Shown in pieces: positions 26,012 through 39,600 of a stretch of 64,000 nt of DNA; position 1 is the stretch's first letter; every line of letters begins with the position of its first letter. Made by a program: the position numbers and the translations under genes. The stretch comes from Oasisia sp. SBJ-2009 (taxonomy: Eukaryota > Annelida > Polychaeta > Sabellida > Siboglinidae): contig OZ024857.1 in NCBI GenBank assembly GCA_964017155.1, forward strand, positions 34,741,042 to 34,805,041, in the 5' to 3' direction. The notes beneath the pieces are model-generated. The model was not told the origin of the DNA. It ran no database searches and was given only the letters and a program-made list of their open reading frames with translations.

Positions 26012-29000
26012 TGGGTGAAGTGGGGAGGTTGGGTGAAGTGGGGAGGTTGGGTGGAGAGTGGAGGTTGGGTGGAGTGGGGAGGTTCGGTGGAGTGGGGAGG
26101 TTGGTTGGAGTGCGGAGGTTCGATGGAGTGCGGAAGTTGGGTGGAGTGCGGAAGTTGGGTGGAGTGCGGAGGTTGGATTGAGTGCGTAAGTTGGTTCGAG
26201 TGCGGAGGTTGGGTGGCGTGCGGAGGTTGATTGGAATGCGGAGGTTTGGTGAAGTGGGGAGGTTGGGTGGAGTTGGGAGGTTGGGTGAAGTGTGGAGGTT
26301 GGGTTGAGTGCGGAGGTTGGATGGAGTGGGGAGGTTGGGTGGAGTGCGGAAGTTGGGCGGAGTGCGGATGTTGGTTGGAGTGCGGAAGTTGTTTGGAGTG
26401 CGGAGGTGGGTGGAGTGCGGAGTTTGGATGGAGTGGGGAGGTTGGGTGGAGTAGGGAGGTTGGGTGAAGTGGGGAGGTTGGGTGGAGTGTGGATGTTGGG
26501 TGAAGTGGGGAGGTTGGGTGGAGAGGGGAGTTTGGGCGGGGTGGGGAGGTTGGGTGGAGTGGGGTTGTTGGGGGAGTGGGGAGGTTGGGTGAAGTGGGGA
26601 GGTTGGGTGAAGTGGGGAGGTTGCGTGGAGTGAGGAGGTTGCTTGGAGTGGGGAGGTTGGGTGGAGTGCGAAAGTTGTGTGGAGTGCGGAAGTTGGGCGG
26701 AGTGCGGATGTTGGTTGGAGTGCGGAAGTTGTTTGGAATGCGGAGGTTGGGTGGAGTGCGGAGGTTGGATGTAGTGCGAAGGTTGGGTGGAATGGGGATG
26801 TTGGGTAAAGTGGGGAGGTTGGGTGGAGAGGGGAGTTTGGGCGGGCTGGGTGGAGTGGGGTTGTTGGGGGAGAAGGGAGGTTGGGTGAAGTGGGGAGGTT
26901 GGGTGGAGTGCGGAGGTTGTGTGGAATGCGGAAGTTGTGTGGAGTGCGGAGGTTGGGTGGAGTGCGGAAGTTGGCTGGAGTGCTGAGTTTGGGTTGAGTG
27001 CAGAGGTTGGTTGGAGTGCGGAAGTTGGGTGGAGTGCGGAAGTTGGGCGGAGTGCGGATGTTGGTTGGAGTGCGGAAGTTGTTTGGAGTGCGGAGGTGGG
27101 TGGAGTGCGGAGGTTGGATGGAGTGGGGAGGTTGGGTGGAGTAGGGAGGTTGGGTGAAGTGGGGAGGTTGGGTGGAGTGGGGATGTTGGGTGAAGTGGGG
27201 AGGTTTGGTGGAGAGGGGAGTTTGGGCGGGGTGGGGAGGTTGGGTGAAGTGGGGAGGTTGCGTGGAGTGAGGAGGTTGCGTGGAGTGGGGAGGTTGGGTG
27301 GAGAGTGGAGGTTGGGTGGAGTGGGGAGGTTCGGTGGAGTGGGGAGGTTGGGTGCTCTGAGGAGGTAGGGTGAAGTGTGGAGGTAGGGTGGAGTGATGAG
27401 GTTGGGTGGAGTGGGGAGTTTGATTGGAGTACGGAAGTTGGGTGGAGTGCGGAAGTTGGGTGGAGTGGGGAGGTTGGGTGAAGTAGAGAGGTTGGGTGAA
27501 GTGGGGAGGTTGGGTGGGGTGGGGAGGTTGGGTGGAGTAGGGAATTTGGGTGATGTGGGGAGGTTGGGTGAAATGGGGAGGTTGGGTGGAGTGGGGAGGT
27601 TGGGTGGAGTGGGGAGGTTGGGTGCTCTGGGGATGTTGGGTGAAGTAGGGAGGTTGGGTGGAGTGAGGAGGTTGGGTAGAGTGGGGAGGTTGGGTGACGT
27701 GGGGAAGTTGGGTGCAGTGGGGAGGTTGGGTGGAGGGCGGAGGTTGGGAGGAGGGCGGAGGTTGGGTGAAGTGGGGAGGTTGCTTGGGGTGGGGATATTG
27801 GGTGGAGTGGGGAGGTTCGGTGAAGTGGGGAGGTTGGGTGGAGTGGGGAGGTTGGGTCGAATGCGGAAGTTGTGTGGAGTGCGGAGGTTGGGTGGAGTGC
27901 GGAGGTTGGGTGGAGCGCGGAAGTTGCGTGGAGTACGGAAGTTGGGTGGTGTGCGGAAGTTGGCTGGAGTGCTGAGTTTGGGTTGAGTGCAGAGGTTGGG
28001 TGGAGTGCGGAAGTTGGGTGGAGTGCGGAAGTTGGGCGGAGTGCGGATGTTGGTTGGAGTGCGGAAGTTGTTTGGAGTGCGGAGGTTGGGTGTAGTGCGG
28101 AGGTTGGATGGAGTGCGAAGGTTGGGTGAAGTGGGGAGGTTGGGTGGAGTAGGGAGTTTGGGTGAAGTGGGGAGGTTGGGTGGAATGGGGATGTTGGGTG
28201 AAATGGGGAGGTTGGGTGGAGAGGGGAGTTTGGGCGGGGTGGGGAGGTTGGGTGGAGTGGGGTTGTTGGGGGAGTGGGGAGGTTGGGTGAAGTGGGGAGG
28301 TTGGGTGAAGTGGGGAGGTTGCGTGGAGTGAGGAGGTTGGGTGGAGTGGGGAGGTTGGGTGGAGTGCGAAAGTTGTGTGGAGTGCGGAGGTTGGGTGGAG
28401 TGCGGAGGTTCGATGGAGTGCGGAAGTTGGGTGGAGTGCGGAAGTTGGGTGGAGTGCGGAGGTTGGATTGAGTGCGTAAGTTGGTTCGAGTGCGGAGGTT
28501 GGGTGGCGTGCGGAGGTTGATTGGAATGCGGAGGTTTGGTGAAGTGGGGAGGTTGGGTGGAGTTGGGAGGTTGGGTGAAGTGAGGAGGTTGGGTTGAGTG
28601 CGAACTTTGGGTGGAGTGCGGACGTTGGGTGGAGTGGGGAGGTTGGGTGAAGTAGGGAGGTTGGGTGAAGTGGGGAGTTTGGGTGGAGTGGGGAGGTTGG
28701 GTGGAGTGGGGAGTTTGGGTGAAGTGGGGAGTTTGGGTGAAGTGGGGAGGTTGGGTGGAGAGTGGAGGTTGGGTGGAGTGGGGAGGTTCGGTGGAGTGGG
28801 GAGGTTGGGTGCTCTGGCGAGGTAGGGTGAAGTGTGGAGGTAGGGTGGAGTGATGAGGTTGGGTGGAGTGGGGAGTTTGATTGGAGTACGGAAGTTGGGT
28901 GGAGTGCGGAAATTGGGTGGAGTGGGGAGGTTGGGTGAAGTAGGGAGGTTGGGTGAAGTGGGGAGGTTGGGTGGGGTGGGGAGGTTGGGTGGAGTAGGGA

Positions 29001-32000
29001 GTTTGGGTGATGTGGGGAGGTTGGGTGAAGTGGGGAGGTTGGGTGGAGTGGGGAGGTTGGGTGGAGTGAGGAGGTTTGGGTAGTGTGGGGAGGTTGGGTG
29101 AAGTGGGGAAGTTGGGTGCAGTGGGGAGGTTGGGTGGAGGGCGGAGGTTGGGTGGAGGGCGGAGGTTGGGTGGAGGGCGGAGGTTGGGTGAAGTGGGGAG
29201 GTTGCTTGGGGTGGGAATATTGGGTGGAGTGGGGAGGTTCGGTGAAGTGGGGAGGTTGGGTGGAGTGGGGAGGTTGGGTGGAATGCGGAAGTTGTGTGGA
29301 GTGCGGAGGTTGGGTGGAGTGCGGAGATTGGGTGGAGCGCGGAAGTTGCGTGGAGTACGGAAGTTGGGTGGTGTGCGGATGTTGGGTGGAGTGCGGAAGT
29401 TGGCTGGAGTGCTGAGTTTGGGTTGATTGCAGAGGTTGGTTGGAGTGCGGAAGTTGGGTGGAGTGCGGAAGTTGGGCGGAGTGCGGATGTTGGTTGGAGT
29501 GCGGAAGTTGTTTGGAGTGCGGAGGTTGGGTGGAGTGCGGAGGTTGGATGGAGTGCGAAGGTTGGGTGAAGTGAGGAGGTTGGGTGGAGTGGGGAGGTTG
29601 GGTGAAGTGGGGAGGTTGGGTGGAGTGGGGAGGTTGGGTGAAGTGGGGAGGTTGGGGGAGTGGGGAGGTTGGGTGAAGTAGGGAGGTTGGGTGAAGTGGG
29701 GAGTTTGGGTGGAGTGGGGAGGTTGGGTGGAGTGGGGAGTTTGGGTGGAGTGGGGAGGTTAGGTGATGTGGGGAGGTTGGGTGAAGTGGGAGGTTGGGTG
29801 GAGTGGGGAGGATGGGTGAAGTGGGGATGTTGGGTGGAGAGTGGAGGTTGGGTTGAGTGGGGAGGTTCGGTGGAGTGGGGAGGTTGGGTGCTCTGGGGAG
29901 GTAGGGTGAAGTGTGGAGGTAGGGTGGAGTGCGGAGGTTGGGTGGAGCGCGGAAGTTGCGTGGAGTGCGGAAGTTGGCTGGAGTGCTGAGTTTGGGTTGA
30001 GTGCAGAGGTTGGGTGGAGTGCGGAAGTTGGGTGGAGTGCGGAAGTTGGGCGGAGTGCGGATGTTGGTTGGAGTGCGGAAGTTGGGCGGAGTGCGGATGT
30101 TGTTTGGAGTGCGGAGGTGGGTGGAGTGCGGAGGTTGGATGGAGTGGGGAGGTTGCGTGGAGTAGGGAGGTTGGGTGCTCTGGCGAGGTAGGGTGAAGTG
30201 TGGATGTAGGGTGGAGTGATGAGGTTGGGTGGAGTGGGGAGTTTGATTAGAGTACGGAAGTTGGGTGGAGTGCGGAAGTTGGGTGGAGTGGGGAGGTTGG
30301 GTGAAGTAGAGAGGTTGGGTGAAGTGGGGAGGTTGGGTGGGGTGGGGAGGTTGGGTGGAGTAGGGAGTTTGGGTGATGTGGGGAGGTTGGGTGAAGTGGG
30401 GAGGTTGGGTGGAGTGGGGAGGTTGGTTGGAGTGGGATGTTGGGTGCTCTGGGGATGTTGGGTGAAGTAGGGAGGTTGGGTGGAGTGAGGAGGTTGGGTA
30501 GTGTGGGGAGGTTGGGTGAAGTGGGGAAGTTGGGTGCAGTGGGGAGGTTGGTTGGAGGGCGGAGGTTGGGTGGAGGGCGGAGGTTGGGTGAAGTGGGGAG
30601 GTTGCTTGGGGTGGGAATATTGGGTGGAGTGGGGAGGTTGGGTGAAGTGGGGAGGTTGGGTGGAGTGCGGAGGTTGTGTGGAATGCGGAAGTTGTGTGGA
30701 GTGCGGAGGTTGGGTGGAGTGCGGAAGTTGGCTGGAGTGCTGAGTTTGGGTTGAGTGCAGAGGTTGGTTGGAGTGCGGAAGTTGGGTGGAGTGCGGAAGT
30801 TGGGCGGAGTGCGGATGTTGGTTGGAGTGCGGAAGTTGTTTGGAGTGCGGAGGTTGGGTGGAGTGCGGAGGTTGGATGGAGTGCGAAGGTTGGGTGAAGT
30901 GGGGAGGTTGGGTGGAGTAGGGAGGTTGGGTGAAGTGGGGAGGTTGGGGGAGTGGGGAGGTTGGGTGAAGTAGGGAGGTTGGGTGAAGTGGGGAGTTTGG
31001 GTGGAGTGGGGAGGTTGGGTGGAGTGGGGAGTTTGGGTGGAGTGGGGAGGTTGGGTGATGTGGGGAGGTTGGGTGAAGTGGGGAGGTTGGGTGGAGTGGG
31101 GAGGATGGGTGAAGTGGGGAGGTTGGGTGAAGTGGGGAGGTTGGGTGGAGAGTGGAGGTTGGGTGGAGTGGGGAGGTTCGGTGGAGTGGGGAGGTTGGGT
31201 GGAGCGCGGAAGTTGCGTGGAGTACGGAAGTTGGGTGGTGTGCGGAAGTTGGGTGGAGTGCGGAAGTTGGCTGGAGTGCTGAGTTTGGGTTGAGTGCAGA
31301 GGTTGGGTGGAGTGCGGAAGTTGGGTGGAGTGCGGAAGTTGGGCGGAGTGCGGATGCTGGTTGGAGTGCGGAAGTTGTTTGGAGTGCGGAGGTGGGTGGA
31401 GTGCGGAGGTTGGATGGAGTGGGGAGGTTGGGTGGAGTAGGGAGGTTGGGTGAAGTGGGGAGGTTGGGTGGAGTGGGGATGTTGGGTGAAGTGGGGAGGT
31501 TGGGTGGAGAGGGGAGCTTGGGCGGGGTGGGGAGGTTGGGTGGAGTGGGGTTGTTGGGGGAGTGGGGAGGTTGGGTGAAGTGGGGAGGTTGGGTGAAGTG
31601 GGGAGGTTGCGTGGAGTGAGGAGGTTGCTTGGAGTGGGGAGGTTGGGTGGAGAGTGGAGGTTGGGTGGAGTGGGGAGGTTCGGTGGAGTGGGGAGGTTGG
31701 GTGCTCTGGGGAGGTAGGTTGAAGTGTGGAGGTAGGGTGGAGTGATGAGGTTGGGTGGAGTGGGGAGTTTGATTGGAGTACGGAAGTTGGGTGGAGTGCG
31801 GAAGTTGGGTGGAGTGGGGAGGTTGGGGAAAGTAGAGAGGTTGGGTGAAGTGGGGAGGTTGGGTGGGGTGTGGAGGTTGGGTGGAGTAGGGAGTTTGGGT
31901 GATGTGGGGAGGTTGGGTGAAGTGGGGAGGCTGGGTGGAGTGAGGAGGTTGGGTAGAGTGGGAAGTTTGGGTGGAATGGGGATGTTGGGTAAAGTGGGGA

Positions 32001-35000
32001 GGTTGGGTGGAGAGGGGAGTTTGGGCGGGCTGGGTGGAGTGGGGTTGTTGGGGGAGAAGGGAGGTTGGGTGAAGTGGGGAGGTTGGGTGGAGTGCGGAGG
32101 TTGTGTGGAATGCGGAAGTTGTGTGGAGTGCGGAGGTTGGGTGGAGTGCGGAAGTTGGCTGGAGTGCTGAGTTTGGGTTGAGTGCAGAGGTTGGTTGGAG
32201 TGCGGAAGTTGGGTGGAGTGCGGAAGTTGGGCGGGGTGCGGATGTTGGTTGGAGTGCGGAAGTTGTTTGGAGTGCGGAGGTTGGGTGGAGTGCGGAGGTT
32301 GGATGGAGTGCGAAGGTTGGGTGAAGTGGGGAGGTTGGGTGGAGTAGGGAGGTTGGGTGAAGTGGGGAGGTTGGGGGAGTGGGGAGGTTGGGTGAAGTAG
32401 GGAGGTTGGGTGAAGTGGGGAGTTTGGGTGGAGTGGGGAGGTTGGGTGGAGTGGGGAGTTTGGGTGGAGTGGGGAGGTTGGGTGATGTGGGGAGGTTGGG
32501 TGAAGTGGGGAGGTTGGGTGGAGTGGGGAGGATGGGTGAAGTGGGGAGGTTGGGTGAAGTGGGGAGGTTGGGTGGAGAGTGGAGGTTGGGTGGAGTGGGG
32601 AGGTTCGGTGGAGTGGGGAGGTTGGGTGGAGCGCGGAAGTTGCGTGGAGTACGGAAGTTGGGTGGTGTGCGGAAGTTGGGTGGAGTGCGGAAGTTGGCTG
32701 GAGTGCTGAGTTTGGGTTGAGTGCAGAGGATGGGTGGAGTGCGGAAGTTGGGTGGAGTGCGGAAGTTGGGCGGAGTGCGGATGTTGGTTGGAGTGCGGAA
32801 GTTGTTTGGAGTGCGGAGGTGGGTGGAGTGCGGAGGTTGGATGGAGTGGGGAGGTTGGGTGGAGTAGGGAGGTTGGGTGAAGTGGGGAGGTTGGGTGGAG
32901 TGGGGATGTTGGGTGAAGTGGGGAGGTTGGGTGGAGAGGGGAGTTTGGGCGGGGTGGGGAGGTTGGGTGGAGTGGGGTTGTTGGGGGAGTGGGGAGGTTG
33001 GGTGAAGTGGGGAGGTTGGGTGAAGTGGGGAGGTTGCGTGGAGTGAGGAGGTTGCTTGGAGTGGGGAGGTTGGGTGGAGAGTGGAGGTTGGGTGGAGTGG
33101 GGAAGTTCGGTGGAGTGGGGAGGTTGGGTGCTCTGGGGAGGTAGGGTGAAGTGTGGAGGTAGGGTGGAGTGATGAGGTTGGGTGGAGTGGGGAGTTTGAT
33201 TGGAGTACGGAAGTTGGGTAGAGTGCGGAAGTTGGGTGGAGTGGGGAGGTTGGGTGAAGTAGAGAGGTTGGGTGAAGTGGGGAGGTTGGGTGGGGTGTGG
33301 AGGTTGGGTGGAGTAGGGAGTTTGGGTGATGTGGGGAGGTTGGGTGAAGTGGGGAGGCTGGGTGGAGTGAGGAGGTTGGGTAGAGTGGGGAGTTTGGGTG
33401 AAGTGGGGAAGTTGGGTGCAGTGGGGAGGTTGGGTGGAGGGCGGAGGTTGGGAGGAGGGCGGAGGTTGGGTGAAGTGGGGAGGTTGCTTGGGGTGGGGAT
33501 ATTGGGTGGAGTGGGGAGGTTGGGTCGAATGCGGAAGTTGTGTGGAGTGCGGAGGTTGGGTGGAGTGCGGAGGTTGGGTGGAGCGCGGAAGTTGCGTGGA
33601 GTACGGTAGTTGGGTGGTGTGCGGAAGTTGGGTGGAGTGCGGAAGTTGGCTGGAGTGCTGAGTTTGGGTTGAGTGCAGAGGTTGGGTGGAGTGCGGAAGT
33701 TGGGTGGAGTGCGGAAGTTGGGCGGAGTGCGGATGTTGGTTGGAGTGCGGAAGTTGTTTGGAGTGCGGAGGTTGGGTGGAGTGCGGAGGTTGGATGGAGT
33801 GCGAAGGTTGGGTGGAATGGGGATGTTGGGTAAAGTGGGGAGGTTGGGTGGAGAGGGGAGTTTGGGCGGGCTGGGTGGAGTGGGGTTGTTGGGGGAGAAG
33901 GGAGGTTGGGTGAAGTGGGGAGGATGGGTGGAGTGCGGAGGTTGTGTGGAATGCGGAAGTTGTGTGGAGTGCGGAGGTTGGGTGGAGTGCGGAAGTTGGC
34001 TGGAGTGCTGAGTTTGGGTTGAGTGCAGAGGTTGGTTGGAGTGCGGAAGTTGGGTGGAGTGCGGAAGTTGGGCGGAGTGCGGATGTTGGTTGGAGTGCGG
34101 AAGTTGTTTGGAGTGCGGAGGTTGGGTGGAGTGCGGAGGTTGGATGGAGTGCGAAGGTTGGGTGAAGTGGGGAGGTTGGGTGGAGTAGGGAGGTTGGGTG
34201 AAGTGGGGAGGTTGGGGGAGTGGGGAGTTTGGGTGAAGTAGGGAGGTTGGGTGAAGTGGGGAGTTTGGGTGGAGTGGGGAGGTTGGGTGGAGTGGGGAGT
34301 TTGGGTGGAGTGGGGAGGTTGGGTGATGTGGGGAGGTTGGGTGAAGTGGGGAGGTTGGGTGGAGTGGGGAGGATGGGTGAAGTGGGGAGGTTGGGTGAAG
34401 TGGGGAGGTTGGGTGGAGAGTGGAGGTTGGGTGGAGTGGGGAGGTTCGGTGGAGTGGGGAGGTTTGGTGGAGCGCGGAAGTTGCGTGGAGTACGGAAGTT
34501 GGGTGGTGTGCGGAAGTTGGGTGAAGTGCGGAAGTTGGCTGGAGTGCTGAGTTTGGGTTGAGTGCAGAGGTTGGGTGGAGTGCGGAAGTTGGGTGGAGTG
34601 CGGAAGTTGGGCGGAGTGCGGATGTTGGTTGGAGTGCGGAAGTTGTTTGGAGTGCGGAGGTGGGTGGAGTGCGGAGGTTGGATGGAGTGGGGAGGTTGGG
34701 TGGAGTAGGGAGGTTGGGTGAAGTGGGGAGGTTGGGTGGAGTGGGGATGTTGGGTGAAGTGGGGAGGTTGGGTGGAGAGGGGAGCTTGGGCGGGGTGGGG
34801 AGGTTGGGTGGAGTGGGGTTGTTGGGGGAGTGGGGAGGTTGGGTGAAGTGGGGAGGTTGGGTGAAGTGGGGAGGTTGCGTGGAGTGAGGAGGTTGCTTGG
34901 AGTGGGGAGGTTGGGTGGAGAGTGGAGGTTGGGTGGAGTGGGGAGGTTCGGTGGAGTGGGGAGGTTGGGTGCTCTGGGGAGGTAGGGTGAAGTGTGGAGG

Positions 35001-36691
35001 TAGGGTGGAGTGATGAGGTTGGGTGGAGTGGGGAGTTTGATTGGAGTACGGAAGTTGGGTGGAGTGCGGAAGTTGGGTGGAGTGGGGAGGTTGGGGGAAG
35101 TAGAGAGGTTGGGTGAAGTGGGGAGGTTGGGTGGGGTGTGGAGGTTGGGTGGAGTAGGGAGATTGGGTGATGTGGGGAGGTTGGGTGAAGTGGGGAGGCT
35201 GGGTGGAGTGAGGAGGTTGGGTAGAGTGGGAAGTTTGGGTGAAGTGGGGAAGTTGGGTGCAGTGGGGAGGTTGGGTGGAGGGCGGAGGTTGGGAGGAGGG
35301 CGGAGGTTGGGTGAAGTGGGGAGGTTGCTTGGGGTGGGGATATTGGGTGGAGTGGGGATGTTGGGTCGAATGCGGAAGTTGTGTGGAGTGCGGAGGTTGG
35401 GTGGAGTGCGGAGGTTGGGTGGAGCGCGGAAGTTGCGTGGAGTACGGTAGTTGGGTGGTGTGCGGAAGTTGGGTGGAGTGCGGAAGTTGGCTGGAGTGCT
35501 GAGTTTGGGTTGAGTGCAGAGGTTGGGTGGAGTGCGGAAGTTGGGTGGAGTGCGGAAGTTGGGCGGAGTGCGGATGTTGGTTGGAGTGCGGAAGTTGGGC
35601 GGAGTGCGGAGGTTGGGTGGAGTGCGGAGGTTGGATGGATTGCGAAGGTTGGGTGAAGTCGGGAGGTTGGGTGGAGTAGGGAGGTTGGGTGGAGAGTGGA
35701 GGTTGGGTGGAGTGGGGAGGTTCGGTGGAGTGGGGAGGTTGGGTGGAGCGCGGAAGTTGGCTGGAGTGCTGAGTTTGGGTTGAGTGCAGAGGTTGGGTGG
35801 AGTGCGGAAGTTGGGTGGAGTGCGGAAGTTGGGCGGAGTGCGGATGTTGGTTGGAGTGCGGAAGTTGTTTGGAGTGCGGAGGTGGGTGGAGTGCGGAGGT
35901 TGGATGGAGTGGGGAGGTTGGGTGGAGTAGGGAGGTTGGGTGAAGTGGGGAGGTTGGGTGGAGTGGGGATGTTGGGTGAAGTGGGGAGGTTGGGTGGAGA
36001 GGGGAGTTTGGGCGGGGTGGGGAGGTTGGGTGGAGTGGGGTTGTTGGGGGAGTGGGGAGGTTGGGTGAAGTGGGGAGGTTGGGTGAAGTGGGGAGGTTGC
36101 GTGGAGTGAGGAGGTTGCTTGGAGTGGGGAGGTTGGGTGGAGAGTGGAGGTTGGGTGGAGTGCGGAGGTTCGGTGGAGTGGGGAGGTTGGGTGCTCTGGG
36201 GAGGTAGGGTGAAGTGTGGAGGTAGGGTGGAGTGATGAGGTTGGGGGGAGTGGGGAGTTTGATTGGAGTACGGAAGTTGGGTGGAGTGCGATAGTTGGGT
36301 GGAGTGGGGAGGTTGGGTGAAGTAGAGAGGTTGGGTGAAGTGGGGAGGTTGGGTGGGGTGTGGAGGTTGGGTGGAGTAGGGAGTTTGGGTGATGTGGGGA
36401 GGTTGGGTGAAGTGGGGAGGCTGGGTGGAGTGAGGAGGTTGGGTAGAGTGGGGAGTTTGGGTGAAGTGGGGAAGTTGGGTGCAGTGGGGAGGTTGGGTGG
36501 AGGGCGGAGGTTGGGAGGAGGGCGGAGGTTGGGTGAAGTGGGGAGGTTGCTTGGGGTGGGGATATTGGGTGGAGTGGGGAGGTTGGGTCGAATGCGGAAG
36601 TTGTGTGGAGTGCGGAGGTTGGGTGGAGTGCGGAAGTTGGGTGGAGTGCGGAAGTTGGCTGGAGTGCTGAGTTTGGGTTGAGTGCAGAGGT
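26012..36691 (+). repeat. Higher-order repeat, copy 2 (10,680 bp)
   Basis: Head-to-tail second copy of 15350-26011. The join is at GTGCAGAGGT followed by TGGGTGAAGTGG. The downstream edge near 36691 has the same GTGCAGAGGT but then continues TGGGTGGAG, so the crossover probably occurred inside the shared TGGGTG of a unit. By reading I found about a dozen single-base differences and one 18-bp indel from copy 1, so identity is above 99.8 percent. This copy shares with copy 1 an extra T (GAGGTTTGGGTAG) at about 29074 and 18412, which therefore predates the duplication. Confidence 0.92.
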
Positions 36692-39600
36692 TGGGTGGAG
36701 TGCGGAAGTTGGGTGGAGTGCGGAAGTTGGGCGGAGTGCGGATGTTGGTTGGAGTGCGAAGGTTGGGTGGAATGGGGATGTTGGGTAAAGTGGGGAGGTT
36801 GGGTGGAGAGGGGAGTTTGGGCGGGCTGGGTGGAGTGGGGTTGTTGGGGGAGAAGGGAGGTTGGGTGAAGTGGGGAGGTTGGGTGAAGTGGGGAGGTTGC
36901 TTGGAGTGAGGAGGTTGGGTGGAGTCGGGAGGTTGGGTGGAGTGCGAAAGTTATGTGGAGTGCGGAGGTTGGGTGGAGTGCGGAGGTTCGATGGAGTGCG
37001 GAAGTTGGGTGGAGTGCGGAAGTTGGGTGGAGTGCGGAGGTTGGGTTGAGTGCGTAAGTTGGTTCGAGTGCGGAGGTTGGGTGGCGTGCGGCGGTTGGTT
37101 GGAATACGGAGGTTTGGTGAAGTGGGGAGGTTGGGTGGAGTTGGGAGGTTGGGTGAAGTGTGGAGGTTGGGTTGAGTGCGAACTTTGGGTGGAGTGCGGA
37201 CGTTGGGTGGAGTGGGGAGGTTGGGTGAAGTAGGGAGGTTGGGTGAAGTGGGGAATTTGGGTGGAGTGGGGAGGTTGGGTGGAGTGGGGAGTTTGGGTGA
37301 AGTGGGGAGTTTGGGTGAAGTGGGGAGGTTGGGTGGAGAGTGGAGGTTGGGTGGAGTGGGGAGGTTCGGTGGAGTGGGGAGGTTGGGTGCTCTGGCGAGG
37401 TAGGGTGAAGTGTGGAGGTAGGGTGCAGTGATGAGGTTGGGTGTAGTGGGGAGTTTGATTGGAGTACGGAAGTTGGGTAGAGTGCGGAAGTTGGGCGGAG
37501 TGGGGAGGTTGGGTGAAATAGAGAGGTTGGGTGAAGTGGGGAGGTTGGGTGGGGTAGGGAGGTTGGGTGGAGTAGGGAGTTTGGGTGATGTGGGTAGGTT
37601 GGGTGAAGTGGGGAGGTTGGGTGGAGTGGGGAGGTTGGGTGGAGTCGGGAGGTTGGGTGCTCTGGGGATGTTGGGTGAAGTAGGGAGGTTGGGTGGAGTG
37701 AGGAGGTTGGGTAGTGTGGGGAGGTTGGGTGAAGTGGGGAAGTTGGGTGCAGTGGGGAGGTTGGGTGGAGGGCGGAGGTTGGGTGAAGTGGGGAGGTTGC
37801 TTGGGGTGGGAATATTGGGTGGAGTGGGGAGGTTCGGTGAAGTGGGGAGGTTGGGTGGAGTGGGGAGGTTGGGTGGAATGCGGAAGTTGTGTGGAGTGGG
37901 GAGGTTGGGTGAAGTGGGGAGGTTGGGTGGAGTGCGGAGGTTGTGTGGAGTGCGGAAGTTGTGTGGAGTGCGGAGGTTGGGTGGAGTGCGGAAGTTGGCT
38001 GGAGTGCTGAGTTTGGGTTGAGTGCAGAGGTTGGTTGGAGTGCGGAAGTTGGGTGGAGTGCGGAAGTTGGGCGGAGTGCGGATGTTGGTTGGAGTGCGGA
38101 AGTTGTTTGGAGTGCGGAGGTTGGGTGGAGTGCGAAGGTTGGATGGAATGCGAAGGTTGGGTGAAGTGGGGAGGTTGGGTGGAGTAGGGAGGTTGGGTGA
38201 AGTGGGGAGGTTAGGGGAGTGGGGAGGTTGGGTGAAGTAGGGAGGTTGGGTGAAGTGGGGAGTTTGGGTGGAGTGGGGAGGTTGGGTGGAGTGGGGAGTT
38301 TGGGTGGAGTGGGGAGGTTGGGTGATGTGGGGAGGTTGGGTGAAGTGGGGAGGTTGGGTGGAGTGGGGAGGATGGGTGAAGTGGGGAGGTTGGGTGAAGT
38401 GGGGAGGTTGGGTGGAGAGTGGAGGTTGGGTGGAGTGGGGAGGTTCGGTGGAGTGGGGAGGTTGGGTGGAGCGCGGAAGTTGCGTGGAGTACGGAAGTTG
38501 GGTGGTGTGCGGAAGTTGGGTGGAGTGCGGAATTTGGCTGGAGTGCTGAGTTTGGGTTGAGTGCAGAGGTTGGGTGGAGTGCGGAAGTTGGGTGGAGTGC
38601 GGAAGTTGGGCGGAGTGCGGATGTTGGTTGGAGTGCGGAAGTTGTTTGGAGTGCGGAGGTGGGTGGAGTGCGGAGGTTGGATGGAGTGGGGAGGTTGGGT
38701 GGAGTAGGGAGGTTGGGTGAAGTGGGGAGGTTGGGTGGAGTGGGGATGTTGGGTGAAGTGGGGAGGTTGGGTGGAGAGGGGAGTTTGGGCGGGGTGGGGA
38801 GGTTGGGTGGAGTGGGGTTGTTGGGGGAGTGGGGAGGTTGGGTGAAGTGGGGAGGTTGGGTGAAGTGGGGAGGTTGCGTGGAGTGAGGAGGTTGCTTGGA
38901 GTGGGGAGGTTGGGTGGAGAGTGGAGGTTGGGTGGAGTGGGGAGGTTCGGTGGAGTGGGGAGGTTGGGTGCTCTGGGGAGGTAGGGTGAAGTGTGGAGGT
39001 AGGGTGGAGTGATGAGGTTGGGTGGAGTGGGGAGTTTGATTGGAGTACGGAAGTTGGGTGGAGTGCGGAAGTTGGGTGGAGTGGGGAGGTTGGGTGAAGT
39101 AGAGAGGTTGGGTGAAGTGGGGAGGTTGGGTGGGGTGTGGAGGTTGGGTGGAGTAGGGAGTTTGGGTGAATTGGGGAGGTTGGGTGAAGTGGGGAGGCTG
39201 GGTGGAGTGAGGAGGTTGGGTAGAGTGGGGAGTTTGGGTGAAGTGGGGAAGTTGGGTGCAGTGGGGAGGTTGGGTGGAGGGCGGAGGTTGGGAGGAGGGC
39301 GGAGGTTGGGTGAAGTGGGGAGGTTGCTTGGGGTGGGGATATTGGGTGGAGTGGGGAGGTTGGGTCGAATGCGGAAGTTGTGTGGAGTGCGGAGGTTGGG
39401 TGGAGTGCGGAGGTTGGGTGGAGCGCGGAAGTTGCGTGGAGTACGGTACTTGGGTGGTGTGCGGAATTTGGGTGGAGTGCGGAAGTTGGCTGGAGTGCTG
39501 AGTTTGGGTTGAGTGCAGAGGTTGGGTGGAGTGCGGAAGTTGGGTGGAGTGCGGAAGTTGAGCGGAGTGCGGATGTTGGTTGGAGTGCGGAAGTTGTTTG

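Noticed and set aside
38211..38217. TTAGGGG, resembling the vertebrate-type telomere repeat
   Set aside because: I noticed it as an isolated substitution in one 17-bp unit (GTTGGGGGAG changed to GTTAGGGGAG). There is no tandem TTAGGG, so this is not a telomere.
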